Shown: piece after piece, positions 7,103 to 16,719 of the stretch
Layout of the letters: every line of letters starts with the position of its first letter
Numbering within the stretch: position 1 is the stretch's first letter
Assembly (NCBI GenBank): GCA_964433755.1
Contig: CAYSSR010000002.1
Span: 620,001 to 684,000 of the forward strand
Source of the DNA: JAUVXJ01 sp964433755
GTDB lineage: Bacteria; Chloroflexota; Anaerolineae; UBA7937; B3-Chlor
Length of the DNA stretch: 64,000 bases
Reading direction: 5' to 3'
Made by a program: the position numbers and the translations under genes
The notes under the pieces: generated by a model
What the model was told of the DNA's origin: nothing
Database searches by the model: none
Seen by the model: only the letters and a program-made list of their open reading frames with translations

Positions 7103-10100
7103 ATGAACGGCCTCCGTGCTCTCCGCCTACTCTTCATGATTGTCGCCCTGGTCGCGTTGGCCGGTCCCGTTGCCCCTGTCGCGGGCCAGGAGACATCCTT
7201 CACAGAGACGTTCGACGACCCCGGCCTTACTCGCTGGGAGCACTCGGAGAATGCCGTGGTCGTGGATGGCGTGCTGCGCATCGAACAAGAGGGCTTTGCC
7301 TTCCACCCCGCCTGGTGGGGCGACATGAGCCTCGTCGTGCAGTTGCGTTGGCCTGACAATGGAGAACTACTCATCCGCTATTCCTGGAGCGAGGACGCCA
7401 ACTACACTGTCCGACTCGGACCCGAGTCCGTGGCCGTACAGAGGCAGGTTCTCGGTCCATCTGAAGACCTGGGAGTTGCGACGACGGCCATCCCGCCTGG
7501 AGAGTGGGTGGAGGTGAGCGTGACGCTAGCCGCCGGCATGCATCACGTGGCACTCAATGGCTCTACCGTGCTCACGGTCACCGATCCCGATCCCCTGCCG
7601 GAGGGCGGCGTTGGCTTGCTGGTCCAGGGTGAAGCCGTGGGCGAGTTCGACAGTGTGCAGGTGACCACCGGCGATCAGCAACCCTTGCCCGTGGAGGCCC
7701 CACCCACGGCCGAACCGGCCCCGACAACTGAGCCCCCCACCTCTACGGGCGGCCCGGCCTATCAGGCCGCGTCGTGGGTGCGTCTAGGAGGGCCACCGGG
7801 GGGACTGGGCTACGACATCCGCTACAAGTTCGACGATCCCGACACCTGGTACGTCACCGATGCCTACACGGGTTTCTTCATCAGCCACGATCGAGGAGTC
7901 ACCTGGGAGCCCAGCAACGAGGGGATCGACCACCTGGAAGGAACCACCATCGTCCCGGTCTTCAGCGCCACAGTGGATCCCCACAATCCGGACATTGTCT
8001 GGATAGGGACGCAGTTCTCCGGTCACATCTACAAGTCCACCGACGGCGGCTTGACCTGGACCCAGAAGGATAGTGGCGTCGAACCCAACCAGGGTCACAG
8101 CTTCCGGGGTTTTACCATCGACCCCCGTTCATCGGACATCGTCTATGCTGCCGCAGAGGTGGAGGCCTACGTCTTCCGTGATGCGGGCACGATGCCCGAC
8201 GCGCGCGACGAGACGCAGGGGGGACGCGTCTACCGCACCGTGAACGGGGGAGAGAGCTGGGAGCTGATCTGGGAGGGAGTTGCCCTGGCCCGCTACGCGT
8301 GGATCGACCCCACCGACCCCGACGTTCTCTACGTCTCCACCGGCTTCTTCGACCGTAGTCCGCTGAACGAGCCTGAGAACCCCACTGCCACGAATAGCGG
8401 TGGAATCGGGGTGCTCAAGAGCCTCGATGGGGGACAGACCTGGATCGAGCTCGGCCACGAACAGGGCATCGAGAACCTCCAGATCAGCAGCCTGTTCATG
8501 AAACCGGACGACCCGCAGACCCTGCTCGCCGGCGGTGGCACAACCTATGTTCCCCCGGTGCTGGTCGACGGGGTGGAAGGCGAACACGGCGGTGTCTACC
8601 TGACGACCGATGGTGGCCAGTCCTGGGAGGCGGTCGTCGAAAACGAGGTCATCACCTCGGTGGAGTACTGCGACCAGGATCCCCATGTCGCCTACGCAGG
8701 CGGCGCTCACTCCGTATATCGCAGCGAAGACGGTGGCCACACCTGGCAGCGCTTCGGTGATGATGCGAGGCGGACCTGGGGACCGCCCGGCCTCTACCCC
8801 GGTGTGCCCGTCGATATCCAGGTTGACCCTGACGACTGTTACCGTCTGTTCATCAACAACTACGTGGGAGGCAACTTCCTTTCCACCGATGGTGGCGAGA
8901 CGTGGACGGTTGCCACCCAGGGCTATTCCGGCTCGGCCCCCACGAGGATAGCCGTCGATCCCCAAGACCCCTGGCACGTGCTGGCGGCCACGCGCATGGC
9001 TCCCTTCGTCAGCTACGATGGCGGCCTGAACTGGGAGGGCCTGCTCTACACCGAACTCCTTGCAGGGATCGGCACCCTGGAGCTCGATCCCAGCAACTCT
9101 GATCACCTTCTCGCTTCCGCGGAAGCGGTTCTGGCCCCGATCCTGGAGACGTACGACGGTGGCAAACAATGGCAGTCTCGTCTCGACTGGTTCAATCGAC
9201 TCCCGCCCGGCACGAGCGAAGAGGACTGGGCCACGCTCAGGATCAAGCGTATCGCCTTCGCCCCGTCCGACCCCAGTATCGTCTACGCTACTACGCTACA
9301 CGCGCCGACAGATCCGGATCTGCCGCTGCCCGAGGATTGGCGCCACGACGGCATGGGCATCTACCGCTCCATCGACGGCGGGCAGACCTGGAACCCGGCC
9401 AACGACGACACGATCGAAGAGCTGGGCTTCGGGTGCGTCGCTGTCGATCCCACCGACCCGCAGACTGTCTATGGCGGCGCCTACTTCGACCACGGACTGT
9501 TCAAGACCATTAACGGCGGGGCCACTTGGATTCCCATCAACGAGGGGCTGCCGCAGCCTTATGGCTACTTCAACGCCATGGCAGTCGATCCCGCCGACCC
9601 GCAAGTGGTCTATGCGGCTGGGCGAGTGGGTGTGTTCAAGAGCACCGATGGCGGAGCTTCGTGGACGCAGTTGACCGCCGGGTTGGACCCTCTGGGTGGT
9701 GGGACTGCGGTCGTGGTCGACCCGACCGACTCCCGAGTCGTGTACGTGGGTACGTCGCGACTCGGCGTGTTCTACACCAAGGATGGCGGGTCCCGATTCG
9801 AGTTGCTCCGCCAGGGCGTCGAGGAAGCGGGAAATCTGGCCATCGCCGACCTCTCCCTGAGTGCAGATGGGACGGTGCTCTACGCTGCGGTCACCGGCGC
9901 CGGGATCTACCGGCTGGGAACACCTTCCGGACCTATGCCCGCAGCTTCACCGACGGTGCAGGTTGGCCCTGCCCTGCCGAGCGCCACGCCCTCGCCAGCC
10001 CCGACATCCTCGGTCATCCCCGCTCCCTGTGGAGGAGGCATCTGTCCCGGGGCAGCGGCTATGCCCCTGGCACTGATCGGCCTGGTCCTGGTCTCTCGTC

Positions 10101-10111
10101 GAAGGAGCTAA
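7103..10111 (+). CDS. secreted Asp-box (BNR/sortilin-type) beta-propeller protein with C-terminal sorting signal
   Basis: A 1002-residue exported protein. Residues 1-29 are a signal peptide. A lectin-like domain follows (FTETFDDPGLTRWE onward to about 190), then a Pro/Thr linker, and from about 220 to 950 thirteen Asp-box motifs of the type S-x-DGG-x-TW, as in sialidases, sortilins and plant-cell-wall glycosidases. The C-terminus has a Pro/Ser/Thr linker, a Cys motif (GGGICPG), a hydrophobic helix and RRR, resembling a protein-sorting tail. Start 7103 is preferred over 7079 because AAAGGA sits 8 bases before it. The multihaem lipoprotein gene starts 4 bases after the stop. Substrate unknown; no sialidase Arg triad could be assigned by eye. 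Confidence 0.78.
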   Translation: MNGLRALRLLFMIVALVALAGPVAPVAGQETSFTETFDDPGLTRWEHSENAVVVDGVLRIEQEGFAFHPAWWGDMSLVVQLRWPDNGELLIRYSWSEDANYTVRLGPESVAVQRQVLGPSEDLGVATTAIPPGEWVEVSVTLAAGMHHVALNGSTVLTVTDPDPLPEGGVGLLVQGEAVGEFDSVQVTTGDQQPLPVEAPPTAEPAPTTEPPTSTGGPAYQAASWVRLGGPPGGLGYDIRYKFDDPDTWYVTDAYTGFFISHDRGVTWEPSNEGIDHLEGTTIVPVFSATVDPHNPDIVWIGTQFSGHIYKSTDGGLTWTQKDSGVEPNQGHSFRGFTIDPRSSDIVYAAAEVEAYVFRDAGTMPDARDETQGGRVYRTVNGGESWELIWEGVALARYAWIDPTDPDVLYVSTGFFDRSPLNEPENPTATNSGGIGVLKSLDGGQTWIELGHEQGIENLQISSLFMKPDDPQTLLAGGGTTYVPPVLVDGVEGEHGGVYLTTDGGQSWEAVVENEVITSVEYCDQDPHVAYAGGAHSVYRSEDGGHTWQRFGDDARRTWGPPGLYPGVPVDIQVDPDDCYRLFINNYVGGNFLSTDGGETWTVATQGYSGSAPTRIAVDPQDPWHVLAATRMAPFVSYDGGLNWEGLLYTELLAGIGTLELDPSNSDHLLASAEAVLAPILETYDGGKQWQSRLDWFNRLPPGTSEEDWATLRIKRIAFAPSDPSIVYATTLHAPTDPDLPLPEDWRHDGMGIYRSIDGGQTWNPANDDTIEELGFGCVAVDPTDPQTVYGGAYFDHGLFKTINGGATWIPINEGLPQPYGYFNAMAVDPADPQVVYAAGRVGVFKSTDGGASWTQLTAGLDPLGGGTAVVVDPTDSRVVYVGTSRLGVFYTKDGGSRFELLRQGVEEAGNLAIADLSLSADGTVLYAAVTGAGIYRLGTPSGPMPAASPTVQVGPALPSATPSPAPTSSVIPAPCGGGICPGAAAMPLALIGLVLVSRRRS

Positions 10112-10115
10112 CGCC

Positions 10116-11816
10116 TTGAGAACCAGATGGCTGTGTGCTGTCGCCGCGGTGTTCTGTGGAGGCGCTGTTCTATGGTCCGCGTGCAGCACGGCCGAGCCTG
10201 GTACTTCAGCGTCGCCAGCGTCCACCGGGTCTGCTCTTCCCCCCGGTACCGTTGCGGGTCTGGTGGTGGACGAGGGCGGTCCGGTGGAAGGTGCAACCGT
10301 CCGCGTGCAAGCCACGGACAACCAGACCACGACCGACGACGACGGCTCCTTCGTCCTGGGCGGCATCTCAGCCAGCGAACCGATCACCATCACCGCCTGG
10401 AACGAGGGTTACTACGTGGGCTGGACGAGTACCCTGCCTGGAACAGAGCCGGTGGCCATCACCATCAAACCCCACTACACCACAGACAACCCGGATTATA
10501 CCTGGTTCTCCATGGAAGGCTCGGAAGGCTCCGAGAGCTGCGGCCACTGCATGGCTGGCCACTACGCGGAATGGTTGGAGGATGCCCATTCTCAGTCCGC
10601 CACCAATCCACGATTCCTGAGTATGTACAATGGCACCGACCTGGACGGCAACCAGAGCCCCGTCACGCGCCGGGCCTACCGCCGGGACTATGGCTCGTTT
10701 CCCCTGGTCCCTGACCCCAACCAACCCTACTACGGCCCTGGCTACAAGCTGGACTTTCCAGACACGGCCGGGAACTGCTCCGCCTGTCACGTGCCGGCCG
10801 AGGCTGCAAAGCCAGGCGGAGCCTACGCTGCCGATCCGAATCTGGCCTCCGGCATCGAGACCGAGGGCATCTTCTGTGAGTTCTGTCACAAGGTCGGGGA
10901 GGTGGCACTGAGCCCGGAAACCAGCCTCCCCTACCCCAACATGCCCGGAGCACTCTCCATGCGCCTCTACCGCTCGCAGGGGGAAGAGGTGCTGTTCTTC
11001 GGCACTCTCGACGACGTCACACGCCGCGTCAGCTACCTGCCTCTGGAGGAAGAAAGCGCCTTCTGCGCCCCTTGCCACTTCGGGGTCTTCTGGGACACCG
11101 TGGTCTACGACTCCTACGGCGAGTGGCTGAGGAGCCCCTACAGCGACCTTGACACCGGCCAGACGTGCCAGGATTGCCACATGCCCGTCACCGAAGCCAC
11201 GTACTTCGTCCTTCCTGAGCAAGGCGGCCTGGAACGTTCGCCGGGACGCATCTTCGATCATCGTATGCCCGGCGCCATGGACGAAGAGCTGCTGCAGAAC
11301 GCGGTGACCATGACCACCACAGCTCAGCTCGAAGGCAGCACGGTGCTCGTGCAAGTGGAGATCACCAACGACAAGACCGGACACCACGTCCCAACCGACT
11401 TCCCAGGGCGACACCTGCTCTTGCTGGTCCGCGCCACCGATAGCGATGGCCACCCGCTGACCCAGCTCGAGGGATCGACGGTGCCCGAGTGGGGCGGTGC
11501 GGGTGATCCCATTGAGGGCTACTACGCCGGCCTCCCCGGCAAGGCCTTCGCCAAGGTGCTACAGGAACTCTGGACTGAGATCTCCCCTTCGGCGGCCTAC
11601 TGGAACCCGACCCGCATCGTCAGCGACAACCGTTTGGCCGCCTTCGCCACGGACACCAGCACCTACGCCTTCGCCGCCCCTGGCGAGGGAGAGGTGGAGG
11701 TCGAGGTCACCCTTCTACACCGCAGAGCCTTCCGGGAGTTGATGGATCAGAAAGGCTGGGATGTGCCGGACATGATCATGGAGCAGCAGGATTTGCGCGT
11801 CCCTCTGGACCCGTAG
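10116..11816 (+). CDS. multihaem c-type cytochrome lipoprotein
   Basis: A 566-residue protein starting at TTG 10116, 8 bases after GAAGGAG. The N-terminus is a lipoprotein signal with lipobox ending at Cys23 (LWSAC). Residues 45-118 are a carboxypeptidase-regulatory-like beta sandwich. Four CxxCH haem motifs follow: CSACH (221), CEFCH (254), CAPCH (about 315) and CQDCH (about 354). A fifth site, CGHCM at 142, has Met in place of the haem His, although its context (then YAEW and DAHSQS) is typical of a first haem motif in such cytochromes. The C-terminal 170 residues look like a beta domain. It probably moves electrons outside the membrane. It follows the Asp-box gene by 4 bases, so they form one operon. 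Confidence 0.8.
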   Translation: MRTRWLCAVAAVFCGGAVLWSACSTAEPGTSASPASTGSALPPGTVAGLVVDEGGPVEGATVRVQATDNQTTTDDDGSFVLGGISASEPITITAWNEGYYVGWTSTLPGTEPVAITIKPHYTTDNPDYTWFSMEGSEGSESCGHCMAGHYAEWLEDAHSQSATNPRFLSMYNGTDLDGNQSPVTRRAYRRDYGSFPLVPDPNQPYYGPGYKLDFPDTAGNCSACHVPAEAAKPGGAYAADPNLASGIETEGIFCEFCHKVGEVALSPETSLPYPNMPGALSMRLYRSQGEEVLFFGTLDDVTRRVSYLPLEEESAFCAPCHFGVFWDTVVYDSYGEWLRSPYSDLDTGQTCQDCHMPVTEATYFVLPEQGGLERSPGRIFDHRMPGAMDEELLQNAVTMTTTAQLEGSTVLVQVEITNDKTGHHVPTDFPGRHLLLLVRATDSDGHPLTQLEGSTVPEWGGAGDPIEGYYAGLPGKAFAKVLQELWTEISPSAAYWNPTRIVSDNRLAAFATDTSTYAFAAPGEGEVEVEVTLLHRRAFRELMDQKGWDVPDMIMEQQDLRVPLDP

Positions 11817-11865
11817 GGCAGAACGCGTGTACAATCGTGGCGTCTAGGGTAGTGTTGCCACACCG

Positions 11866-11952
11866 GCGCCATCGCTTGCTTGGCTGGCTCGGCGAGCATC
11901 GAGACCGCTCACCTGGCGGAGGCTCTACAGTATCGGCCGAGAACGCACGTGT
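11866..11952 (+). pseudogene. relic of the comM 3' end
   Basis: These bases match the last 87 bases of comM (about 6521-6607) without a gap. I count about 72 identical positions, including the stretch GAGACCGCTCACCTGGC. The frame ends in TAG where comM ends in TGA. Only the last 28 codons survive. With the intact 3' end it forms a direct repeat around the 5.3 kb Asp-box/cytochrome block. Confidence 0.8.
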
Positions 11953-12027
11953 AGCTCTTCGACTCCCTCATCACAACCTGAGGAGAGTACGTAGGACATC
12001 GCCTACGGCAAGGACGGGAGGTTTGGC

Positions 12028-12588
12028 ATGAACAGTGGTAGACCAGGCATCGTGGCTCTGCTCGTGAAGACCATCGTCGTCCACACCATCACTTACTTTC
12101 TGATGGGACTTCTGGCCTTCACTCTGCTGGGGTACGCGGAGGTCTTCGCCCGCCCATGGATGGTGTGCTGGATGCGCCAGACAAATGATACGCTGGTCAT
12201 AGCGGGCACGTTGTTCCAGCCGATTCGGGGCCTGGTCTTCGGACTCGCGTTCTATCCCTTGAGGGAGACACTGTTCGGGAAGAAGAACGGCTGGCTGGTT
12301 CTCTGGTGGCTTCTGGTGGCCCTCGGCATATTGTCGACCTTCGGGCCGGCACCCGGATCGGTGGAAGGTTGGATCTACACCGTCATTCCCATCTCACAAC
12401 AGATGAGCGGCTGGCTGGAAGTCGTTCCCCAGGCGCTGCTGCTCTCCGCGATCCTCTTCCATTGGGTGAACCACCCAGAGAAGCGCTGGTTGAACTGGCT
12501 GATGGGGGTGGTCTTCTTCGTTGCGCTCCTGCTGCCGACACTGGGGCTGTTCGTGGGCGTCTCCGGCCAAGTAACGCCGTTGCCGTGA
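12028..12588 (+). CDS. polytopic membrane protein of unknown function
   Basis: A 186-residue protein with ATG 12028 behind GGGAGG. Four or five hydrophobic helices are visible: about 10-35, 58-78, 88-105, 128-145 and 160-180. Charged loops contain RQTND and FGKKNG. No family recognised. The gene stands alone, 75 bases after the comM 3' relic, and may be the original neighbour of comM. Confidence 0.7.
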   Translation: MNSGRPGIVALLVKTIVVHTITYFLMGLLAFTLLGYAEVFARPWMVCWMRQTNDTLVIAGTLFQPIRGLVFGLAFYPLRETLFGKKNGWLVLWWLLVALGILSTFGPAPGSVEGWIYTVIPISQQMSGWLEVVPQALLLSAILFHWVNHPEKRWLNWLMGVVFFVALLLPTLGLFVGVSGQVTPLP

Positions 12589-12819
12589 TGCTCTTCCCTT
12601 TCCGACTCTGACCAGGAATGGATGGGGCTCCGTAGCGTCCCCCGTGACCCTTGAGGCAGCGTTCGGCAGGAGCAAGAGTTGATCGACTGGTGCATGGATC
12701 TCTCAACGGAGCAGTCGAGGCATTCACGTCCGCGGATGCTTTCGGCTCTAACGGTGAGCCGCCGGTCCCTGAGTTCATTCCACGAGCATGGTGAGATCGT
12801 ACTGAAAGGAGCAAGGCCA

Positions 12820-13137
12820 ATGATCGCTAGAGCTTGGCATGGGATGGTACCGGAGGACCAGGCCGAGGAGTACCTGGATTATGTGAAGCAAACGGGGGTG
12901 CCCGGCCTGGGATCGACGCCAGGCAACCTGGGGGTGATGGTCTTCCGTCGCGTCGAGCAAGGCCATGCCCACTTCCTGCTGATGTCCTTCTGGGAATCCT
13001 ACGAGGCCATCGCCAGGTTCGCCGGACCCGACATCGAACTGGCGCGTTACTATCCAGAAGATGAGAAGTATCTCATCGAACTGGAGCCTAGGGTGACGCA
13101 CTACGAGGTCGTCGTTGGTCAGGAGATCCTGGAGTAG
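12820..13137 (+). CDS. antibiotic-biosynthesis-monooxygenase-like (ABM) protein
   Basis: A 105-residue protein. ATG 12820 follows GAAAGGAG. The pattern MIARAWHGMVPEDQAEEYLDYV, then PGNLG, RRVEQG and SFWESYEAIARFAG, is typical of dimeric alpha/beta-barrel ABM proteins. The conserved SFW and HYEV segments are present. Many members lack known substrates, so a catalytic role is not implied. An in-frame upstream extension to 12679 lacks similarity and was dropped. Confidence 0.78.
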   Translation: MIARAWHGMVPEDQAEEYLDYVKQTGVPGLGSTPGNLGVMVFRRVEQGHAHFLLMSFWESYEAIARFAGPDIELARYYPEDEKYLIELEPRVTHYEVVVGQEILE

Positions 13138-13263
13138 CACCGAGCGGCCGATCCGGCGCCTCTGCCTGGGTGGTAGCGATGGACCCAATGGCGTCCGGAG
13201 CGGCTGGCCGCAGCCAGTGCTCCTACTCGCGCTGGTCGGCACGTTCGAACCAAGGAGGGCGAG

Positions 13264-14175
13264 ATGAAGAGGAGAATGGGCAAGACTCTGCTGCTGTCTC
13301 TGTTGGCGGTGACAGCCTTCGCCGGCTGTGGCCTACCACAGACGGAGAAACCAACGCCGACCCCGCAGGCCCCGACGGTGGCGTCGCAGCCAACGCCTAC
13401 CACCGCTCTTCCGCCTGCCCCCACCGAGACTGTGCCCCCCACCCCAACTGAGACGATGACTCCCCCTCCGCCCACTGCCACGACCACTCACGCACCCACT
13501 CACACGCCAGCGCCGACCCCCACCGCCACTCTGGCGTCTCCCGAGCCCATCGTATTCGCAGACTGGGCCAATGGGGGGAACATGGACGTCTTCATGCGGT
13601 ATGGCGACGGGCCGGCGACCAATCTCACCAACCATCCGAGTGCGGACGCCTACCCCGACCTTTCTCCCGACGGCACGCGGATCGTCTTCGCCTCCAACCG
13701 CGAGGGGCCTACCCGCGTCTTTGTGATGAACGTCGACGGATCGGGCTTGACCAGGCTCACCGAAAGCCAAGCGGGGGACACCCGCCCCACCTGGTCTGTT
13801 GACGGCACACAGATTCTCTACGCATCTCTGCTTCCCAATGGCAACTGGGAGATCTACATCATGAACGCCGACGGCTCAGAGCAGACCAACCTGAGCAACA
13901 ATCCGGCCATCGACAGCTCTCAAGCGTGGTCGCCCGACGGCACGCTCATCGCCTTCGAGACGGACCGGGACGGGGACTTCGAGATCTACGTCATGAACGC
14001 CGACGGGTCCGGGCAGACCAACCTGACCAACAACCCAGTGGCGAATGACATCAGCCCCACCTGGTCGCCTGACGGCGCGCAGATCTTCTTCAAGTCCGAC
14101 CGTGGCGAAGAGAGATTCGACTACCAACCCTACGTGATGAACGCTGACGGCTCGGATGTCAGGCCAGCGGAATAG
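13264..14175 (+). CDS. TolB-like WD40/PD40 beta-propeller lipoprotein
   Basis: A 303-residue exported protein. A lipoprotein signal ends at the lipobox Cys22 (TAFAGC). Residues 25-95 are a Pro/Thr-rich linker. From about 98 come at least four PD40 repeats with the pattern YPDLSPDGTRIVFAS, VMNVDGSGLTRLT, as in TolB propellers. The propeller looks incomplete, with about five blades. ATG follows AAGGAGG. It probably binds a ligand or partner at the cell surface. It stands alone between small genes. Confidence 0.8.
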   Translation: MKRRMGKTLLLSLLAVTAFAGCGLPQTEKPTPTPQAPTVASQPTPTTALPPAPTETVPPTPTETMTPPPPTATTTHAPTHTPAPTPTATLASPEPIVFADWANGGNMDVFMRYGDGPATNLTNHPSADAYPDLSPDGTRIVFASNREGPTRVFVMNVDGSGLTRLTESQAGDTRPTWSVDGTQILYASLLPNGNWEIYIMNADGSEQTNLSNNPAIDSSQAWSPDGTLIAFETDRDGDFEIYVMNADGSGQTNLTNNPVANDISPTWSPDGAQIFFKSDRGEERFDYQPYVMNADGSDVRPAE

Positions 14176-14223
14176 GCGTGCGGACGGGATACTCGGCGTG
14201 ATCACGTCTAGAGGAATGGCAGG

Positions 14224-14511
14224 ATGGTTGAGTGGGCAGTCCCCCAACTCATGTCGTACAGTCCCCAAGAGTGGCTGCTGTTTGCCGCGATCGCCTTCTT
14301 CGCCGCGTACTTCGGAGGAGGGAGAGGGGTATTCAGGGGCCACTTGCTCATCGCGCTCGTGGTGTCGTTCCTGGATGTGGGCTACGCCATGAACCACCAG
14401 ACCATGGACATGGATGCCATCTTCACCATGGGTGTCCTGGCCCGTGTCGTGTTGATCAACACCGTCCTGCTGCCGGTAAGTGGTCTGGGACTGTTCATGG
14501 GGAAGAAGTGA
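14224..14511 (+). CDS. small membrane protein of unknown function
   Basis: A 95-residue protein with three likely membrane helices (about 17-33, 40-55 and 65-90), ending in GLFMGKK. No family recognised. It appears real because a decayed copy with its start and end preserved lies 250 bases downstream (14765-14858). Confidence 0.55.
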   Translation: MVEWAVPQLMSYSPQEWLLFAAIAFFAAYFGGGRGVFRGHLLIALVVSFLDVGYAMNHQTMDMDAIFTMGVLARVVLINTVLLPVSGLGLFMGKK

Positions 14512-14559
14512 CGAGGCAGATCGAGGGGAACTGACAAGGAAGGCCCAGCCCCGCAGCAA

Positions 14560-14715
14560 ACACCTCCACAACCTGGGAAGCAGCCACCTCAGGTACCGCC
14601 TGTACGTCCACTGCGCCGTGGCGACCTTGGCGAAGCTGTCGATGACCTCCTGATTACCTGCGAGTATTCTCGAGGAGGATCCCTGGGAGCCTATGCATCA
14701 ATCTGCGAGGCTCTG
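14560..14715 (-). pseudogene. relic of the 3' end of the geranylgeranyl-reductase-like gene
   Basis: This block matches 17077-17232, the 3' end of the flavoprotein gene, in the same orientation. Identity is highest over 14571-14643 (starting ACCTGGGAAG) and then falls off. The frame is disrupted. It encodes only the last 45 or so codons. Confidence 0.75.
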
Positions 14716-14764
14716 CGGACAGTAGGCTGACGCCCCCGCCCCGAGTTGATCGTGTGTGAAGGAA

Positions 14765-14858
14765 TGACCGGATGGTGCAGTGGGCCTGAGTGCCCGACTC
14801 GGGGGTACAGAGGGATAGACGCGCTGGGGCTACTCATGGGGAAGAAGTAACGGGGCAG
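14765..14858 (+). pseudogene. internally deleted relic of the 14224-14511 gene
   Basis: The start region (GGATGGTGCAGTGGGC) matches the beginning of the 95-residue membrane-protein gene. The end (CTCATGGGGAAGAAG, then a stop) matches its last codons. About 200 bases of middle sequence are missing. It abuts the 3' end of the oxidoreductase gene. Confidence 0.65.
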
Positions 14859-14862
14859 TTGC

Positions 14863-16719
14863 TCACTTCACGAACGATTCGAGATCCAGCTCGCGCAGTT
14901 TCTCTGGCGTGGGAACCCCATTCTGGTCCCACCCCATCGCCGAGTAGAAATCTCTCCTCAGGTGGTCTATGTCCACGGTCATGCCATGGGTTGGACCTGC
15001 ATCGGGGACGCGGTCTTCCACGAAATGATCCGGCAAGTCGTCGTCGGCGAGGCCGGCCCCGAGCCTCAGGTTGATCAGCCTCTCCGCATTGATGATGCGC
15101 TCTCCGGCCAGTGCTAGCTCGTCTGCCGTCATCTCCTCACCAGTCAGAGCCGTGACCAAGGCTGCCTCGTCCCGCAAGCTGTAGTCGCACACGATGGACA
15201 GCACCGGCACCTTGCACAGGCCCAGGGCATCGAGGGCCGCCGACACGGCCATCGATCGCTTCACTAGCTCACCCTTGCCCTCCACGGACAGGCGATCCAC
15301 AGCTTTCTCAGAGCCGAACCACTCCCGCCCCTGTTCCGGTGCCCACCGATACTCGGGCACGGCATAGACGCTGGTGAAATCACCGCCCCTGGTCGACACC
15401 GCATAACCCAGCGCGGTGCCCATCCCCCCTCGGGGGTCGTACCCGGTCAACTCCAACCCTTTGCTGTGGTAGGCGTATGCCTCCGCCCCTTTGCCGACCA
15501 GCTCGGCTGCCCGGCGCACTCCCTCAGCCAGGACGGCGCCGAAGCCGTCCTTCAGGGCGATGAAGCGCATCATCGCCGCCATGGCCTGCGCGTTGCCCCA
15601 GGTCAGCTCGACACCCTCGGTGTCCTCGGCAGAAAGGAGGCCTCGCTCGTACACGTCCATGGCGAAAGCCAGCACACCCGCGGTCGAGATGGCGTCGATG
15701 CCCAGCTCCCCCGCCAGGTTATAGAGGTAGAGAACCGCCTCGGGGTCATCCACCCCGCACTTGGACCCCAGGTTGATGATGGGCTCCAGATCGGGCCGCT
15801 CACCCCTCGTGCCAGCGTAGGGCCCCTCACGTATCTCGATGCCAGCCTTGCAGTGCACAGGACACCGGTGGCAGGTTCGAGGACGGGTAACGTGCTCCAT
15901 GAGGCGTGTCCCGTCGATGCGGTTGGCACCCTCAAAGCGCACCTGGCGGTAGTTGCGGGTGGCTAGAAGACCAGCATCATGAGCCCAAGTGACCAGTGCG
16001 GTGTTGCTGAAGCGGGCCCAGGTGTCGTAGCGAGGAGAGGCACGCACCTTGTCCACGTATCTACGCAGCAAGGCATCGGTGGCCTCGTCGTGCTGGACGC
16101 TCCGCCTCTGTCCCCGCACGGCGATGGCCTTGAGGTTCTTTGCCCCCATCACCGCGCCCATGCCGGTCCGCCCTGCGGAGTGCCGCGTGCCGGTCATGAT
16201 GCAGGCGTATCGCACCCCGTTCTCGCCGCCAGGTCCGATGACCATTACTCTCTGCTTCTTTCCCAGTTGATCCTCGAGGGCCTCAGTCGCCAGACGCGTC
16301 TCAAGACCCCACAGGTGGGAGGCATCCCAGAGTTCCACACGCTCGCGGTCTATCTGAAGTGTCACCGGATGCGCAGCGCGGCCGCGGATGAGCAGCGTCT
16401 GAACTCCGGCGGCTCGCAACTCGGCGCCGAAGTAGCCCCCGACGTTGGAGCTGCCGAGAAGGCCGGTGAGAGGGGAGATGGCGTTGACGTGAAGCCGCGA
16501 GGACGAAGCGGCCGCCGTTCCCGTTAGTAGCCCGGAACTAAGGACCAATACGTTCTCGGGAGCGAGGGGGTCGCAGTCAGGCTCGATGTGCTGAGCGAGC
16601 AGCCACGCGTTGATCCCCCTACCAGAGAGGAACTGGCGGGTAGTGGCTTCCGGCAAGTCCTGTCGGCGAATCTCACCGCTCGACAGGTCTACGCTGAGCA
16701 ACCTGGCGGTGACAGGCAT
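14863..16719 (-). CDS. aldehyde:ferredoxin oxidoreductase (tungstopterin family)
   Basis: A 618-residue AOR-family enzyme. The N-terminal AFOR domain contains SSGLLTGTAA, SRLHVNAISPLTG and the diagnostic RTGMGAVMGAKNLKAIAV (about 184-201). The 4Fe-4S cluster ligands are C283, C286 and C290 (CHRCPVHC), with a fourth Cys in LGLCKVP near residue 510. Family members oxidise aldehydes to acids with ferredoxin, using a W- or Mo-bispterin. The chosen start (ATG at 16719) lies 11 bases after GGAGG; the longer frame to 16752 has no ribosome site. Length is typical (about 600). No small ferredoxin gene is adjacent. Exact substrate unknown. Confidence 0.92.
   Translation of the reverse strand: MPVTARLLSVDLSSGEIRRQDLPEATTRQFLSGRGINAWLLAQHIEPDCDPLAPENVLVLSSGLLTGTAAASSSRLHVNAISPLTGLLGSSNVGGYFGAELRAAGVQTLLIRGRAAHPVTLQIDRERVELWDASHLWGLETRLATEALEDQLGKKQRVMVIGPGGENGVRYACIMTGTRHSAGRTGMGAVMGAKNLKAIAVRGQRRSVQHDEATDALLRRYVDKVRASPRYDTWARFSNTALVTWAHDAGLLATRNYRQVRFEGANRIDGTRLMEHVTRPRTCHRCPVHCKAGIEIREGPYAGTRGERPDLEPIINLGSKCGVDDPEAVLYLYNLAGELGIDAISTAGVLAFAMDVYERGLLSAEDTEGVELTWGNAQAMAAMMRFIALKDGFGAVLAEGVRRAAELVGKGAEAYAYHSKGLELTGYDPRGGMGTALGYAVSTRGGDFTSVYAVPEYRWAPEQGREWFGSEKAVDRLSVEGKGELVKRSMAVSAALDALGLCKVPVLSIVCDYSLRDEAALVTALTGEEMTADELALAGERIINAERLINLRLGAGLADDDLPDHFVEDRVPDAGPTHGMTVDIDHLRRDFYSAMGWDQNGVPTPEKLRELDLESFVK

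Noticed and set aside
8129..9169. 346-codon minus-strand frame
   Set aside because: It lies antisense to the Asp-box gene; long antisense frames arise from GC-rich codon bias.
10368..11453. 361-codon minus-strand frame
   Set aside because: Antisense shadow of the multihaem cytochrome gene, which has real haem motifs.
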